Assembly (NCBI RefSeq): GCF_000739815.1
Contig: NZ_BBJJ01000042.1
Location: 1 to 63,321 of the forward strand
DNA: 63,321 nt
DNA from: Paraburkholderia mimosarum LMG 23256 = NBRC 106338
Lineage (GTDB): Bacteria > Pseudomonadota > Gammaproteobacteria > Burkholderiales > Burkholderiaceae
Direction: 5' to 3'
Part shown: positions 25,308 to 33,721 of the stretch, piece after piece
Position numbering within the stretch: position 1 is the first letter of the stretch
How the letters are laid out: every line of letters begins with the position of its first letter
The notes under the pieces: generated by a model
Databases searched by the model: none
Told to the model about the DNA's origin: nothing
What the model saw: the letters and a program-made list of their open reading frames with translations, nothing else
Made by a program: the position numbers and the translations under genes

Positions 25308-26252
25308 TCAACCGCATAGCGGCGTATGGACATGGCGCGTCAAATAGTTCCAATGCGACGGCCGCGCCGCGGCGCTGAACCCGCGCGGCGCACGGCGCGG
25401 GTTCTCGCGCGGAAGCGTGCCGCCGGGCCGCCCCGCGAGCGCCTCGAATTCCATCATGTCGTGGCTGCAGAAAATGCGTACGTCCTTGTCTTCGCGGCGC
25501 AGCTCGCGCAAGCGCGCCTGGTTGGCGAGGCGCGCGCGACGGTCTTTCTCGAGCAGCCATTGATAGAACCGCAGGCCCGGCGTGCAGTGTGGCGTCGCAG
25601 CCATTTCATCGTGATAGAAGTAGGCGTCGGCGGCGTCGAGCAGCCAGCCATCGGACCCTTCGACGGCAATTCCCGCGTGACCGAACGTATGCCCGCGCAG
25701 CGGCACGAGCAGGATCGATGGCGGCAGCCCGTCGAGTTCACGCACGTGTTCGAAGCCGCGCCAGCGTTCGCCGTCGTCGGACGGATAGGTCTGCCAAAGC
25801 TGTGCGGATAGCCATTGTTGCGGTCGAAAACGTTGGCGATCGAGCCAGGTTCGCTGCGCGTGCGCGTACGTCGATTCGACATGGAACATGTGCACGGTCG
25901 CTTGCGGAAAATCCGACAAGCCGCCGGCATGGTCGAAATCCAGGTGACTGAGCACGATGTGGCGCACATCGCGCGGATCGTACCCGAGCCGCTCAATTTG
26001 GCGAATCGCGGTCATTTCTTCGCGAAAGTCCGGGCTGACCAGCGCCAGAAAAAAGCGGCTGAGTCGCGAGCGCGGATGGCGCACGTCTTCGAGACCGAAG
26101 CCGGTGTCCACCAGAACGAGTCCCTGCTCGGTCTCGATCAGCAAACAGTGGCAACAAAGCTCGCCTCGCGTGGCCACGGACGACGTGTGTCCGTCCATGA
26201 GCCGCCCGCCGAGTGGGCAAGTCGAAACGCAATTCAAGTGGTGTATGACCAT
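25308..26252 (-). CDS. Metallo-beta-lactamase-fold hydrolase
   Basis: This is a 314-residue MBL-fold protein. The metal site SHLDFDHAGG (102-111) has His103, Asp107 and His108, with Asp105 where many members have a second His. Further ligand candidates are His in GHTFGHAG, Asp in DAADAYFYHD and His in FCSHDMMEFE. The overall pattern recalls N-acyl homoserine lactonases and related quorum-quenching or thioesterase-like hydrolases. GGAGGAA precedes the ATG at 26252, which lies inside a longer frame starting at 26270. Substrate unknown. Confidence 0.85.
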   Translation of the reverse strand: MVIHHLNCVSTCPLGGRLMDGHTSSVATRGELCCHCLLIETEQGLVLVDTGFGLEDVRHPRSRLSRFFLALVSPDFREEMTAIRQIERLGYDPRDVRHIVLSHLDFDHAGGLSDFPQATVHMFHVESTYAHAQRTWLDRQRFRPQQWLSAQLWQTYPSDDGERWRGFEHVRELDGLPPSILLVPLRGHTFGHAGIAVEGSDGWLLDAADAYFYHDEMAATPHCTPGLRFYQWLLEKDRRARLANQARLRELRREDKDVRIFCSHDMMEFEALAGRPGGTLPRENPRRAPRGFSAAARPSHWNYLTRHVHTPLCG

Positions 26253-26301
26253 CGCGGGTTCCTCCTCCATGCATGATCACCGCACTTTGTGCGCCTGCGC
26301 T

Positions 26302-28110
26302 TCAGGCCTCGCCCGACGGCGTTCGCGGCGTGGCGAGGAGATTGGGCATCGTCGGCATTTCCGGCACCGTGTAGCGGCATGCAATGGCACCGCAAATGCG
26401 ATCGCGCGTGGCGGCGGCGTCAGCGCCTTGCCGCCGCGCTTCGAGCGCGGCCTGGGCAACACGTTCGAGGTCGCGGTCGCCGATCACCTCGCCGAACCAG
26501 CGCGCGTAATCGCCTCGCTGGAGATGCCAGTCCCACGTTTCATCGTCCACGCCCTGCGCCAGTTCCACGAACAGCGTGAGGTTGTGGGCGCGCAGGTTGA
26601 GCGCGCCATCCGGCCCGCGAAACCAGAAGCTGCGCTCCGGAATCAGCATGCCTTGGGCGTATTTGCGCACATGGCGTCGATGCGACTGACGTGCGCGCGC
26701 CGGGACGAACGGCACGGCGGCATGGCGATGCCCGCCGCCCGGGCGCCAGAGCACCATGGTTCCCTGAGCGGGCTCAGCCGCAAGCGTGGGCGCTTCGATG
26801 CCCCTGCATCTTGCGAACGCGGCCAGCGCCTCGCCCGCCTGGGCGCCCGCCGCCACCACGGTGTCCACGGTGCCCAGCAGCGTGCCGGGCAGCGCCTCGG
26901 CGCGCGGGGCCACGTAAAGCGTGCTCAGTCCCGCAGGTGCCGCAGGCATCCTCACGCCCGCCGCGTCGGGCACGAACAGATGCTGCGCTTCTTCGAAGAC
27001 GATCCAGTGCGGCCTGCCCGTGCGCGCGTACAGCGCATGTAACGAGGCACTGATCTGTGCGCAAAAGCCCGGCCGATCGGCAAAAGGCAGCGCCATGAGA
27101 TTGAGCGACACGCTCAGCGACGGATGCGCGAGCACGCTTTCGAGCGCCTCCGGCGACGGCGCGGCGCGCGCGTCGCCCAGACTGATCGCCCCCTGCAGTT
27201 CGTCGTGATCGCCCTCTGGATCGATCACGCAGAACTGGTAGCCCTGAGCCGTGAGCTGTTCGAGCACGGCGCGCGTGAAGAAGGACTTGCCCGACGACGA
27301 CGCCCCCACGATCAGCATCGACTGAGCCGGCGGCTCGAGCAAGAGGTCGGCGGCTTCGCCGCCGGTGCGCTCGGGTTCCGTCGTTTCGTTGGTGCCTGCG
27401 CGCTCCCCGAGCCGCAACGGACACTTGTTCGTCATACGCGCGGCAAGGTCGCTTTGCACGAGTTCGTCCACGAGTGCGGCGACGCCTGCGCCGTTCGCGA
27501 CCTCGAGCGTGAAGTCGGCGCGCTCCGACAGCCGCGGCGCCGCGTTGGCGACGGCCACGCCAAGCTCGGCGGCGGCGAGCAGCGGATGATCGTTCTGCGC
27601 ATCGCCCACCGCCACGGCGTTGCGTGCCGAGAGGCCCAGGTCGTCGAGCGCAGCCATCAGTCCGCTCGCCTTGTTCACGCCCGGCGCGACGACCATCACC
27701 GCGTCGCCGTTGAAGACGATGTGCTGGTCCAGGCCCATTTCCCGAATCGTTTCCAGCACGATGCGCTCATACGGGTGCATCGTCGCGATCAACGTCTTGC
27801 CCACGCCCAGATGCAGGACGCCGCGTGCGCGCAGCGCCTCGGCAAAGCCCGCCGGCGGCGGGGGCGCGAGCGTGTGCAACTCGCCGGTATCGGGCCGGTA
27901 AAGCAGGCCGCCATTCTCGGCGACGATCCGGCTGAACAACTCGGGGTGGGCGCAGATGGCGAGCAGATCGTCGAGCTCGCGCCCTGTCACGAGCACGAGT
28001 TCGCGCCCCGAGCGGCGCAGCCTCGTGAGCGCCTCCCACGCCTCGGCGCTGACCGCGCCATTCGTTGCAAGCGTGTTGTCGTAGTCGGTAGCGAGGACTG
28101 AGAAGCGCAT
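26302..28110 (-). CDS. HAD-IIB phosphatase fused to a P-loop ATPase
   Basis: This is a 602-residue fusion. Residues 1-225 are a HAD-IIB (Cof-type) phosphatase with DYDNT (Asp9, Asp11), TGR (42-44), Lys147 in GVNKASGL and GDAQND (169-174), all catalytic positions present. Residues 260-600 hold an HerA/DUF87-like ATPase: Walker A GASSSGKS (269-276), IDPEGDH (296-302) and Walker B WIVFEEAQHLF with Glu373-374. The two units are joined by an acidic linker (about 238-260). AGGAGAG precedes the ATG. The fusion suggests ATPase activity tied to dephosphorylation of an unknown molecule. Its gene is 49 nt upstream of the MBL hydrolase gene. Confidence 0.85.
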   Translation of the reverse strand: MRFSVLATDYDNTLATNGAVSAEAWEALTRLRRSGRELVLVTGRELDDLLAICAHPELFSRIVAENGGLLYRPDTGELHTLAPPPPAGFAEALRARGVLHLGVGKTLIATMHPYERIVLETIREMGLDQHIVFNGDAVMVVAPGVNKASGLMAALDDLGLSARNAVAVGDAQNDHPLLAAAELGVAVANAAPRLSERADFTLEVANGAGVAALVDELVQSDLAARMTNKCPLRLGERAGTNETTEPERTGGEAADLLLEPPAQSMLIVGASSSGKSFFTRAVLEQLTAQGYQFCVIDPEGDHDELQGAISLGDARAAPSPEALESVLAHPSLSVSLNLMALPFADRPGFCAQISASLHALYARTGRPHWIVFEEAQHLFVPDAAGVRMPAAPAGLSTLYVAPRAEALPGTLLGTVDTVVAAGAQAGEALAAFARCRGIEAPTLAAEPAQGTMVLWRPGGGHRHAAVPFVPARARQSHRRHVRKYAQGMLIPERSFWFRGPDGALNLRAHNLTLFVELAQGVDDETWDWHLQRGDYARWFGEVIGDRDLERVAQAALEARRQGADAAATRDRICGAIACRYTVPEMPTMPNLLATPRTPSGEA

Positions 28111-28431
28111 CCGTCTCTCCTGTTTCTCACGATGCTCGCGAGGCGTGGCGCACACGCATTAATGACGATGCGGTTTCCTCTATGGGATATCCCGCGGCCC
28201 GGTTCAGCTTGGCAAGTCCCATGATTGCTGTGGCCGCACCGATGCGCTTTTTCAGCACGGCTCAATCCCGAAGCACACGCGCGAAAACGAGCGGCTGGCC
28301 AAGAAGAAATGGGGCGATTGCTGCCTCGGGCGATGGAAGCGCAAACGTTGTGCCGGACCGCACGCGCGATTGCGTACGGAACAGGTCCATTACGGACACG
28401 GAGGCGGCGGAGGCGTTCAGGGCGTTCGAGC
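28111..28431. other. Upstream region of the HAD-ATPase gene
   Basis: A 321-base region between the ubiM stop and the HAD-ATPase start, both minus strand. It holds the AGGAG of the HAD-ATPase gene and presumably its promoter; no credible frame on either strand. Confidence 0.3.
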
Positions 28432-29628
28432 CTAACCGGTCAACGAAGCCGCAATCGCCTTCCTGAACGGCATCAGACGTGACGCCGCGCGCAACATGAA
28501 ATCGCGCGCCAGTCGCGCGGGCATGGTGTTGTTCGTGTAGATGTCGGTGATGAACCGAGTGGCGAGAAAGAGCGGCTTCGTCGCGTGGCGGTGCTGGATT
28601 TCGTATCGCTGCAATACGGGGGCGGCGCCGATGTCGAAGCCGTTCCTGTGCGCCTCGATAATTCGGTTTCCTAATGTTTCCACGCCAAGCAGCCCGAAAT
28701 TGAACCCATGCGCGGTCACGGGGTGCATGCCGACAGCCGCGTCGCCCACGGCGGCAAAGCGTTTCCCGACGAAACGATCCGCATAAACCGAAACGAGCGG
28801 ATAAACGTGCCGGGTGCTGGCCAGCTTCATCGCCCCTAGCCGCCGCATGAAGCGATCTTCGATTTGTCCGGCGAATGCGTCGGGCGCGAGCGCCGCGATC
28901 TCGTTCACTTCGCCTACGGGCAGCGTGAGCACGACCGACGACTGATGTGCGTGGCTCGCCCGATCCGCGTTCAAGGGAAGCAGGGCGAGCGTCTGACCAT
29001 AGCCGAACCATTCCCACGCGGTGTGCGCGTGCGGCGCTTCATGCGTCATGCGGCAAACCAGCATGGCCTTGCCGAAATCGTGCATGCAGGCCGCAATGCC
29101 CATCATCTTGCGCGTGGACGAGAAGCGGCTGTCTGCCGCGACGATGAGTCTCGCCGAAAGCGTCTCGCCGCTTTCCAGTGTCACGCTCGCCAGCTCGTCA
29201 CCGGCTTTCACGCTGCTGACCTTTTGCGCCGCCAGCAGCGTCACGTCGCCGTGCCGCGCGGTGCTTTCCCGCAATGCCTCGTAGGCCGCCTTGCGGATCA
29301 GGTGATTGGAAACGAGCCAGCCCAGTTCCGCATGGCCGCTCAGCTCATGCCCGATCTCCAGCGCACCCGTGGAAGGCCCATTGAACACTTTGGCGCTGCA
29401 AAGCGGGGCGCGCGCGTGCGGGTCGATGAGATCCCAGAGTCCGAACGTGCGCATCAAGCGGACGGATTTCTGTGTCAGCGCGATTTCGCGCCCATCGAAC
29501 GGCGGCTCGCTGATGTCGGCAAGGCGCTGCTGTTCGACCAGCACGGTCTTCAGGCCAGAGCCGCTGAGCGCGCGAGAGAGACACAACCCCACCGGCCCTG
29601 CGCCCACGATGACGATATCTGCTTTCAT
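28432..29628 (-). CDS. ubiM: FAD-dependent ubiquinone biosynthesis hydroxylase UbiM
   Basis: This is a 398-residue flavoprotein monooxygenase of the UbiH/UbiF/UbiI/UbiM group. An N-terminal Rossmann motif IVGAGPVGLCLSRAL binds FAD; the second motif is VAADSRFSSTR; the third is FAAVGDAAVGMHPVTAHGFN. The sequence fits UbiM, which hydroxylates several ring positions of the ubiquinone precursor with O2. Other ubi genes are not adjacent. It lies 22 nt downstream of the hemerythrin gene, which implies co-transcription. UbiI or UbiF are the main alternatives. Confidence 0.8.
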   Translation of the reverse strand: MKADIVIVGAGPVGLCLSRALSGSGLKTVLVEQQRLADISEPPFDGREIALTQKSVRLMRTFGLWDLIDPHARAPLCSAKVFNGPSTGALEIGHELSGHAELGWLVSNHLIRKAAYEALRESTARHGDVTLLAAQKVSSVKAGDELASVTLESGETLSARLIVAADSRFSSTRKMMGIAACMHDFGKAMLVCRMTHEAPHAHTAWEWFGYGQTLALLPLNADRASHAHQSSVVLTLPVGEVNEIAALAPDAFAGQIEDRFMRRLGAMKLASTRHVYPLVSVYADRFVGKRFAAVGDAAVGMHPVTAHGFNFGLLGVETLGNRIIEAHRNGFDIGAAPVLQRYEIQHRHATKPLFLATRFITDIYTNNTMPARLARDFMLRAASRLMPFRKAIAASLTG

Positions 29629-29650
29629 AAGTCAACGCTCCGGCCAGGCG

Positions 29651-30088
29651 TCAAGCGGCTTGATGAGGAACTGCTTGCGCGATGCCGCACTCGAGCAGCG
29701 ATTCGACCATGAGCGAGTCCATCGTCTTCACGTGCCACGCGAACCATTCGCGCAGCTCGTTCACCAGTTGCCGTCCTGTGTCGAAGCGTCCCTCCTCGAC
29801 GATCTGTCTGCGCACCTCGCCGACCACGTTCAGGACATGCCGGTGTTGCCCCGCATGGCAATGGCGCGGGCCGAAGTTCATGGTCTCCATCCACGCTTCT
29901 TCCTGCGCGAAGTGCTGCTTCGTATGAGCCGCCCAGGCGTCGAGCGCGGCGACCAGGGCTTCGTTCGGCGCGGACGCCGCGGCGTCGAGCAGCGCCACGA
30001 ACCCGGCATGCATCGTATCGGTCATGGGCTCCCCCAGTTGCAGTTCGGGGGAGAGCGTTGGCGAGCGGTGCGACGCGGATAAAGTCAT
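29651..30088 (-). CDS. Bacteriohemerythrin
   Basis: This is a 145-residue protein with the di-iron hemerythrin ligands in order: His27 (TMHAGF), His59 and Glu63 (HFAQE), His78 and/or His82 (HCHAGQH), and His119 with Asp124 (WHVKTMDS). Hemerythrins bind O2 at this site for storage, delivery or sensing. It sits immediately upstream of ubiM, an O2-using hydroxylase, so O2 supply to that step is an attractive but unproven idea. The start is uncertain: no strong ribosome binding site is visible for 30088, and an ATG at 30121 is also in frame. Confidence 0.85.
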   Translation of the reverse strand: MTLSASHRSPTLSPELQLGEPMTDTMHAGFVALLDAAASAPNEALVAALDAWAAHTKQHFAQEEAWMETMNFGPRHCHAGQHRHVLNVVGEVRRQIVEEGRFDTGRQLVNELREWFAWHVKTMDSLMVESLLECGIAQAVPHQAA

Positions 30089-30346
30089 GAGGAAAATGCG
30101 AAGCGCGCCTGAAAGGCGCATGCGGACAAAATTCCAGGATAGCGGGACGCCTCCCTTTGCGCGCTGATTTTTGGCAAACGACCGGTGATCGGTGGTGAGA
30201 CAGTTGGTCGCCCCTTACGCAAGGCGCGTTCTGCCCGCTCGAACGCATGGGCAGGGAAAAAGCGCGTCAAGCGAGCAGACGAAAGGAAACGTCGAAAGAT
30301 GCGAGAACGAGATGCCGGGATTCAAGAGTCGCGCGCGAGGCGCGGC

Positions 30347-30556
30347 TCAGACCATTTCGGCGAGATTGACGAGGGCGCGATCGCCGTCGGATTGTGCTTC
30401 GTTTTCGGCGTTGAAAGTCTTCTCGCTGTAAGCGATGACCTTGAATCCGCCGCCAGCGGACCGCTCGATGGTGATACCCCAGTGCCAGCCGCCTTCCTGC
30501 TCGAATACGTGCAGCCGCGGACCAGATGGCCGGCTCGGCGATTGCAATATGTTCAT
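30347..30556 (-). CDS. Small conserved hypothetical protein
   Basis: A 69-residue soluble protein: MNILQSPSRPSGPRLHVFEQ, then GGWHWGITIERSAGGGFKVI and a helical tail. The central beta-rich part with the two Trp residues looks like a small folded domain. GGGAGG lies 8 nt upstream of the ATG. It is a single gene, with an opposite-strand membrane gene about 200 bp away. Function unknown. Confidence 0.65.
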   Translation of the reverse strand: MNILQSPSRPSGPRLHVFEQEGGWHWGITIERSAGGGFKVIAYSEKTFNAENEAQSDGDRALVNLAEMV

Positions 30557-30758
30557 GTGAAGCCTCCCGTGGTGGGAATATCGTCTCCGACGATTGCCTG
30601 GATGAGAATCAGTCTAAGAACGAACTTGCTGCGACGCAATGCGGATTAACGTGGACGTGAGAACCCTGAGGCTTGCGCATGTTTTCAAGCGGTTAAAGCG
30701 CTTCAAGCGCTTCAAGCATTACGCCTGCTACCATTCGCCTTTAAAATTGCCCGCCGCC

Positions 30759-31553
30759 ATGCTTGCGCTCAAGCTCACGCTCGTTCCGCTTTTCCTGTTG
30801 ATCGTTTCGATGTCGGGCAAATGGTGGGGGCCTGCCGTTGCAGGATGGCTCGCAGGCCTGCCCGTCGTTGCGGGTCCGATTCTCTTCCTGCTCGTGCTCG
30901 CCCACGGCAGCGCCTTCGGCGCGCACGCCGCGCTCCTCTCGCTCTCGGCCATCCTCGCTTCGGAGGCCTATAACTTCGCCTATGCGTGGACATGCCGCGC
31001 ACATGCCTGGCCCACCGCGCTCGCGGCCGGCCTTGCCGCGTGGTTCGTCAGCGCATTCGGCCTCGCGCATCTTCCGGTAACGCCCGCGGCATCCGCTTTC
31101 GTTGCGCTCGCCGCGGTGTGCCTCGGCCAATCGTTCCTCCCGCGCAGCACGGCTGTTGCAGCAGGCGCGCCGCTCACGCGCGCCGACCTGCTCGGGCGGA
31201 TGGGCGCCGGCGCCGCACTCACCCTTGTGGTGACGTCGACTTCGGGCCGTGTCGGTGCTTCGTGGAGCGGGCTGCTCGCCGTGTTCCCACTGCTGGGCAC
31301 GATTCTTTGCGTGTCGTCGCAGCGCGCGCACGGCGCCGATTTCGTCGTCTCGCTCGTGCGCGGCATGGTGCTCGGGCGTTTCTCTTTCGCCGCGTTCTGC
31401 CTTTCCCTCGCGTTCTCGTTGCCCGTGCAGCGCGCGTCGCTAGCGTTTGCGGAAGCCGCCGCGCTCGCCATGCTCGCGCAATGGCTCACGAAGCAGCTGG
31501 CCATGAAAAAGCCCGCTCATATTGCGCAGCAAAGCGCCGTAGACGCCGATTGA
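30759..31553 (+). CDS. Hypothetical integral membrane protein
   Basis: This is a 264-residue membrane protein with seven to eight helices, starting MLALKLTLVPLFLLIVSMSG and including GPAVAGWLAGLPVVAGPILF. The second part has VGASWSGLLAVFPLLGTILC. The paired GW-GLPV-GP and SGLLAVFPL motifs suggest two related halves. Transport of a small molecule is possible. The ATG at 30759 was chosen because an upstream extension to 30639 is basic and not membrane-like. The upstream DNA has two tandem copies of CGCTTCAAG near 30696-30716. Confidence 0.65.
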   Translation: MLALKLTLVPLFLLIVSMSGKWWGPAVAGWLAGLPVVAGPILFLLVLAHGSAFGAHAALLSLSAILASEAYNFAYAWTCRAHAWPTALAAGLAAWFVSAFGLAHLPVTPAASAFVALAAVCLGQSFLPRSTAVAAGAPLTRADLLGRMGAGAALTLVVTSTSGRVGASWSGLLAVFPLLGTILCVSSQRAHGADFVVSLVRGMVLGRFSFAAFCLSLAFSLPVQRASLAFAEAAALAMLAQWLTKQLAMKKPAHIAQQSAVDAD

Positions 31554-31791
31554 TGACAAGCGAAGCCGCGTGCAGCGCGTGGCTACCCTCTCGATCGCGT
31601 GCGCAACGCCGCCAGCACCGCGCGCGCACCCGATTGCCTTCACCCCCGAAAGCTTGCAACGCAACCGTACCGGCCGCGCCGCGTTACGCCCCTTTTTGAA
31701 TCAGAAAATCTTATCGATTCCTTCAGTTTATTGAGTTTCCCTTAATCGTGCGCTTGCGGCAAAGTGACGCTCATACGTCAGGAGCCTCTCC

Positions 31792-32646
31792 TTGAACCAA
31801 CGCATCGATCCCTCGCTACTTGCCGCGCCCGACCTCTCGTACGCCACGCTTCACTCGGGCATTGCCCTGCCGTTTCTCGAACGCGGCGAAGGCGAGCCGG
31901 TGCTGTTCGTCCACGGCTCGCTTTGCGACTATCGTTACTGGATGCCGCAGCTGAACGGCCTTTCGGAGCATTTCCGCTGCATCGCACCGAGCCTGAGCCA
32001 CTACTGGCCGGCTGCCGACGCCTGCATCCAGGGCGACTTCGGCTGGGAGAGCCACGTCACCGAGCTGGCCGATTTCATTGCCGCGCTGGGCCTCGAATCG
32101 GTGCACCTCGTCGGTCATTCGCGCGGCGGCTGCGTGGCCTGGCATCTCGCCCGGCGCTATCCGCGCCTCGTGCGCTCGCTGGTGCTCGCGGACCCGGGCG
32201 GCCCGCTCTCGCGCGTGGACGACGACGAGGCCGCGCTGCCTCCCGCGACCAATACGCTGCGCACGCGCGCCGCCGACCTCATCCACAGCGGCGAAGTCGA
32301 AGCGGGTCTCGAGTTGTTCGTGGACTCCGTGAGCGTGCCGGGCGCCTGGAAAAAAAGCTCAGCGGGTTTTCGCCAGATGGCCATCGCCAACGCGACGACG
32401 CTGCCCAAGCAGCTGCAGGATCCGCTGCCGCCTTACGCGCCGCGCGCCGCCGGCGAGATCAAGTGCCGCACGCTGCTCATCGACGGTCAGCGCAGCCCGC
32501 TCATGTTCCGCAACAACGTCGAAGCGCTGGAACAATGGATCGCGTTTGCCCGGCGCGTCACGATCAAGGGCGCCACGCACGGCATGAACGGCACGCACCC
32601 CGATCTCTTCAACACCCACGTGCACACCTTCATCACGCAAGGCTGA
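31792..32646 (+). CDS. Alpha/beta hydrolase
   Basis: This is a 284-residue enzyme of the alpha/beta hydrolase fold. The oxyanion-hole region is LFVHGSLCDYRYW; the nucleophile elbow is LVGHSRGGCVAW with the catalytic Ser in GHSRG. A late His in GATHGMNGTHP completes the triad, with an Asp in TLLIDGQRSP as the likely acid. It starts with TTG at 31792 after AGGAG at 31780-31784. Substrate unknown; esterase, lactonase or epoxide hydrolase-like activities are all possible. Confidence 0.85.
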   Translation: MNQRIDPSLLAAPDLSYATLHSGIALPFLERGEGEPVLFVHGSLCDYRYWMPQLNGLSEHFRCIAPSLSHYWPAADACIQGDFGWESHVTELADFIAALGLESVHLVGHSRGGCVAWHLARRYPRLVRSLVLADPGGPLSRVDDDEAALPPATNTLRTRAADLIHSGEVEAGLELFVDSVSVPGAWKKSSAGFRQMAIANATTLPKQLQDPLPPYAPRAAGEIKCRTLLIDGQRSPLMFRNNVEALEQWIAFARRVTIKGATHGMNGTHPDLFNTHVHTFITQG

Positions 32647-32883
32647 GGCGTCGCCGTCGGGCCTTTGCACGACGACGCGGCGCATGCGCGCCGTGCATGC
32701 CGGTATTCGCGTTCTTGCTGCGGAATTGGGCGCGCAGCGTACTCATGCCACGTGTGCCACGCGCAACGCCACCGGCATGCGCTTCAGACGATTGCGAACG
32801 CCGTGATTTCCTCGATCGTCGCAGGATCGGGCAAGCGTCCTCTTGAAGCGATTCGTCGGCAACGAGAGCACGAGCCGCGACGC

Positions 32884-33594
32884 TCAGTCGAGCGACATGC
32901 CGAGTTCGGCTGCCATGCGTGCGACGAGCGTCTGCAAGCGGGCGACTTCATCGGCGAGACGCTGCTGCTCCGCGCGCACCGCCTCGAAATCCGCGAGCGA
33001 GACGCTCTCGCCGGATTCATCGCGCGCGCCAGGCGCGGCTGCCCCTGCCCCCGCGAAACTGGCCGCGCTCACCTCGCCACACAGCAGATGCATCCAGCGG
33101 CTCTCGCGCTCGCCCGGCGCGCGCGGCAGCTTCACGACGAGCGGCGGTTCGCGCTCCGCCAGCTCCTCGAGGAAGCCCTCGACCGACGACACATCGGCGA
33201 ATCCATGCAGGCGCGACGAGTTCAGGCGCAGTTCGGCGGCCGTCTGCGCGCCGCGCAACAACAGCACGGTGAGGAGCGCCACGGCCTGGCTCGGCACGCC
33301 GAGCACGCGGTTCAGGTTGTGTTCGAAGCGCGGCACGCGGCTGCTGCTGCCTTCGAACACGAGGCTCAACAGCTTGAGGTCTTCGATCGCGGCCAGCACC
33401 TCGGCTTCGCTCACGTTCATGACGGGGGTGCGCGCCGTCTTCTGGTTGCAGCCGAGCGTGAGCGCGTTGAGCGACAGCGGATAGGTGTCCGGCACGGTGT
33501 GCTGCTTTTCGACCAGCACGCCGACGATACGCGCCTCGATCGGCGAGAGTGCGCGCAACGCGCGCGGCGAGGAGGCTTCGGCAGGAGAATTCAT
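32884..33594 (-). CDS. YceH family protein (DUF480)
   Basis: This is a 236-residue protein with the YceH/DUF480 core: LSPIEARIVGVLVEKQHTVP, then YPLSLNALTLGCNQKTARTP and DLKLLSLVFEGSSSRVPRFE. These form tandem winged helices. The C-terminal 60 residues add a linker (AGAGAAAPGA) and a coiled coil with QQRLADEVARLQTLVARMAA. E. coli YceH is similar in the core, and its function is not established. It is monocistronic, downstream of the Hsp70 operon by position but on the same strand with its own start. Confidence 0.85.
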   Translation of the reverse strand: MNSPAEASSPRALRALSPIEARIVGVLVEKQHTVPDTYPLSLNALTLGCNQKTARTPVMNVSEAEVLAAIEDLKLLSLVFEGSSSRVPRFEHNLNRVLGVPSQAVALLTVLLLRGAQTAAELRLNSSRLHGFADVSSVEGFLEELAEREPPLVVKLPRAPGERESRWMHLLCGEVSAASFAGAGAAAPGARDESGESVSLADFEAVRAEQQRLADEVARLQTLVARMAAELGMSLD

Positions 33595-33688
33595 GGGCGG
33601 ATCGGGCTCGCTGAAAAACAGATGGGAATCAGGCGTTCGATCATACGCGCGCCGCGCTTCCCGCAGAAGTCGGGCGCCGCTCGCGCCG

Positions 33689-33721
33689 CGATCAGCCTGC
33701 GATCAACCTGCGATCAGCTTC
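33689..33721. repeat. Three 11-bp tandem repeats across the stop codon of the large Hsp70 gene
   Basis: CGATCAGCCTG, CGATCAACCTG and CGATCAGCTTC lie head to tail at 33689-33699, 33700-33710 and 33711-33721. The gene's stop (TCA on plus, 33703-33705) lies inside the second copy. Slippage here would change the C-terminus. Confidence 0.75.
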
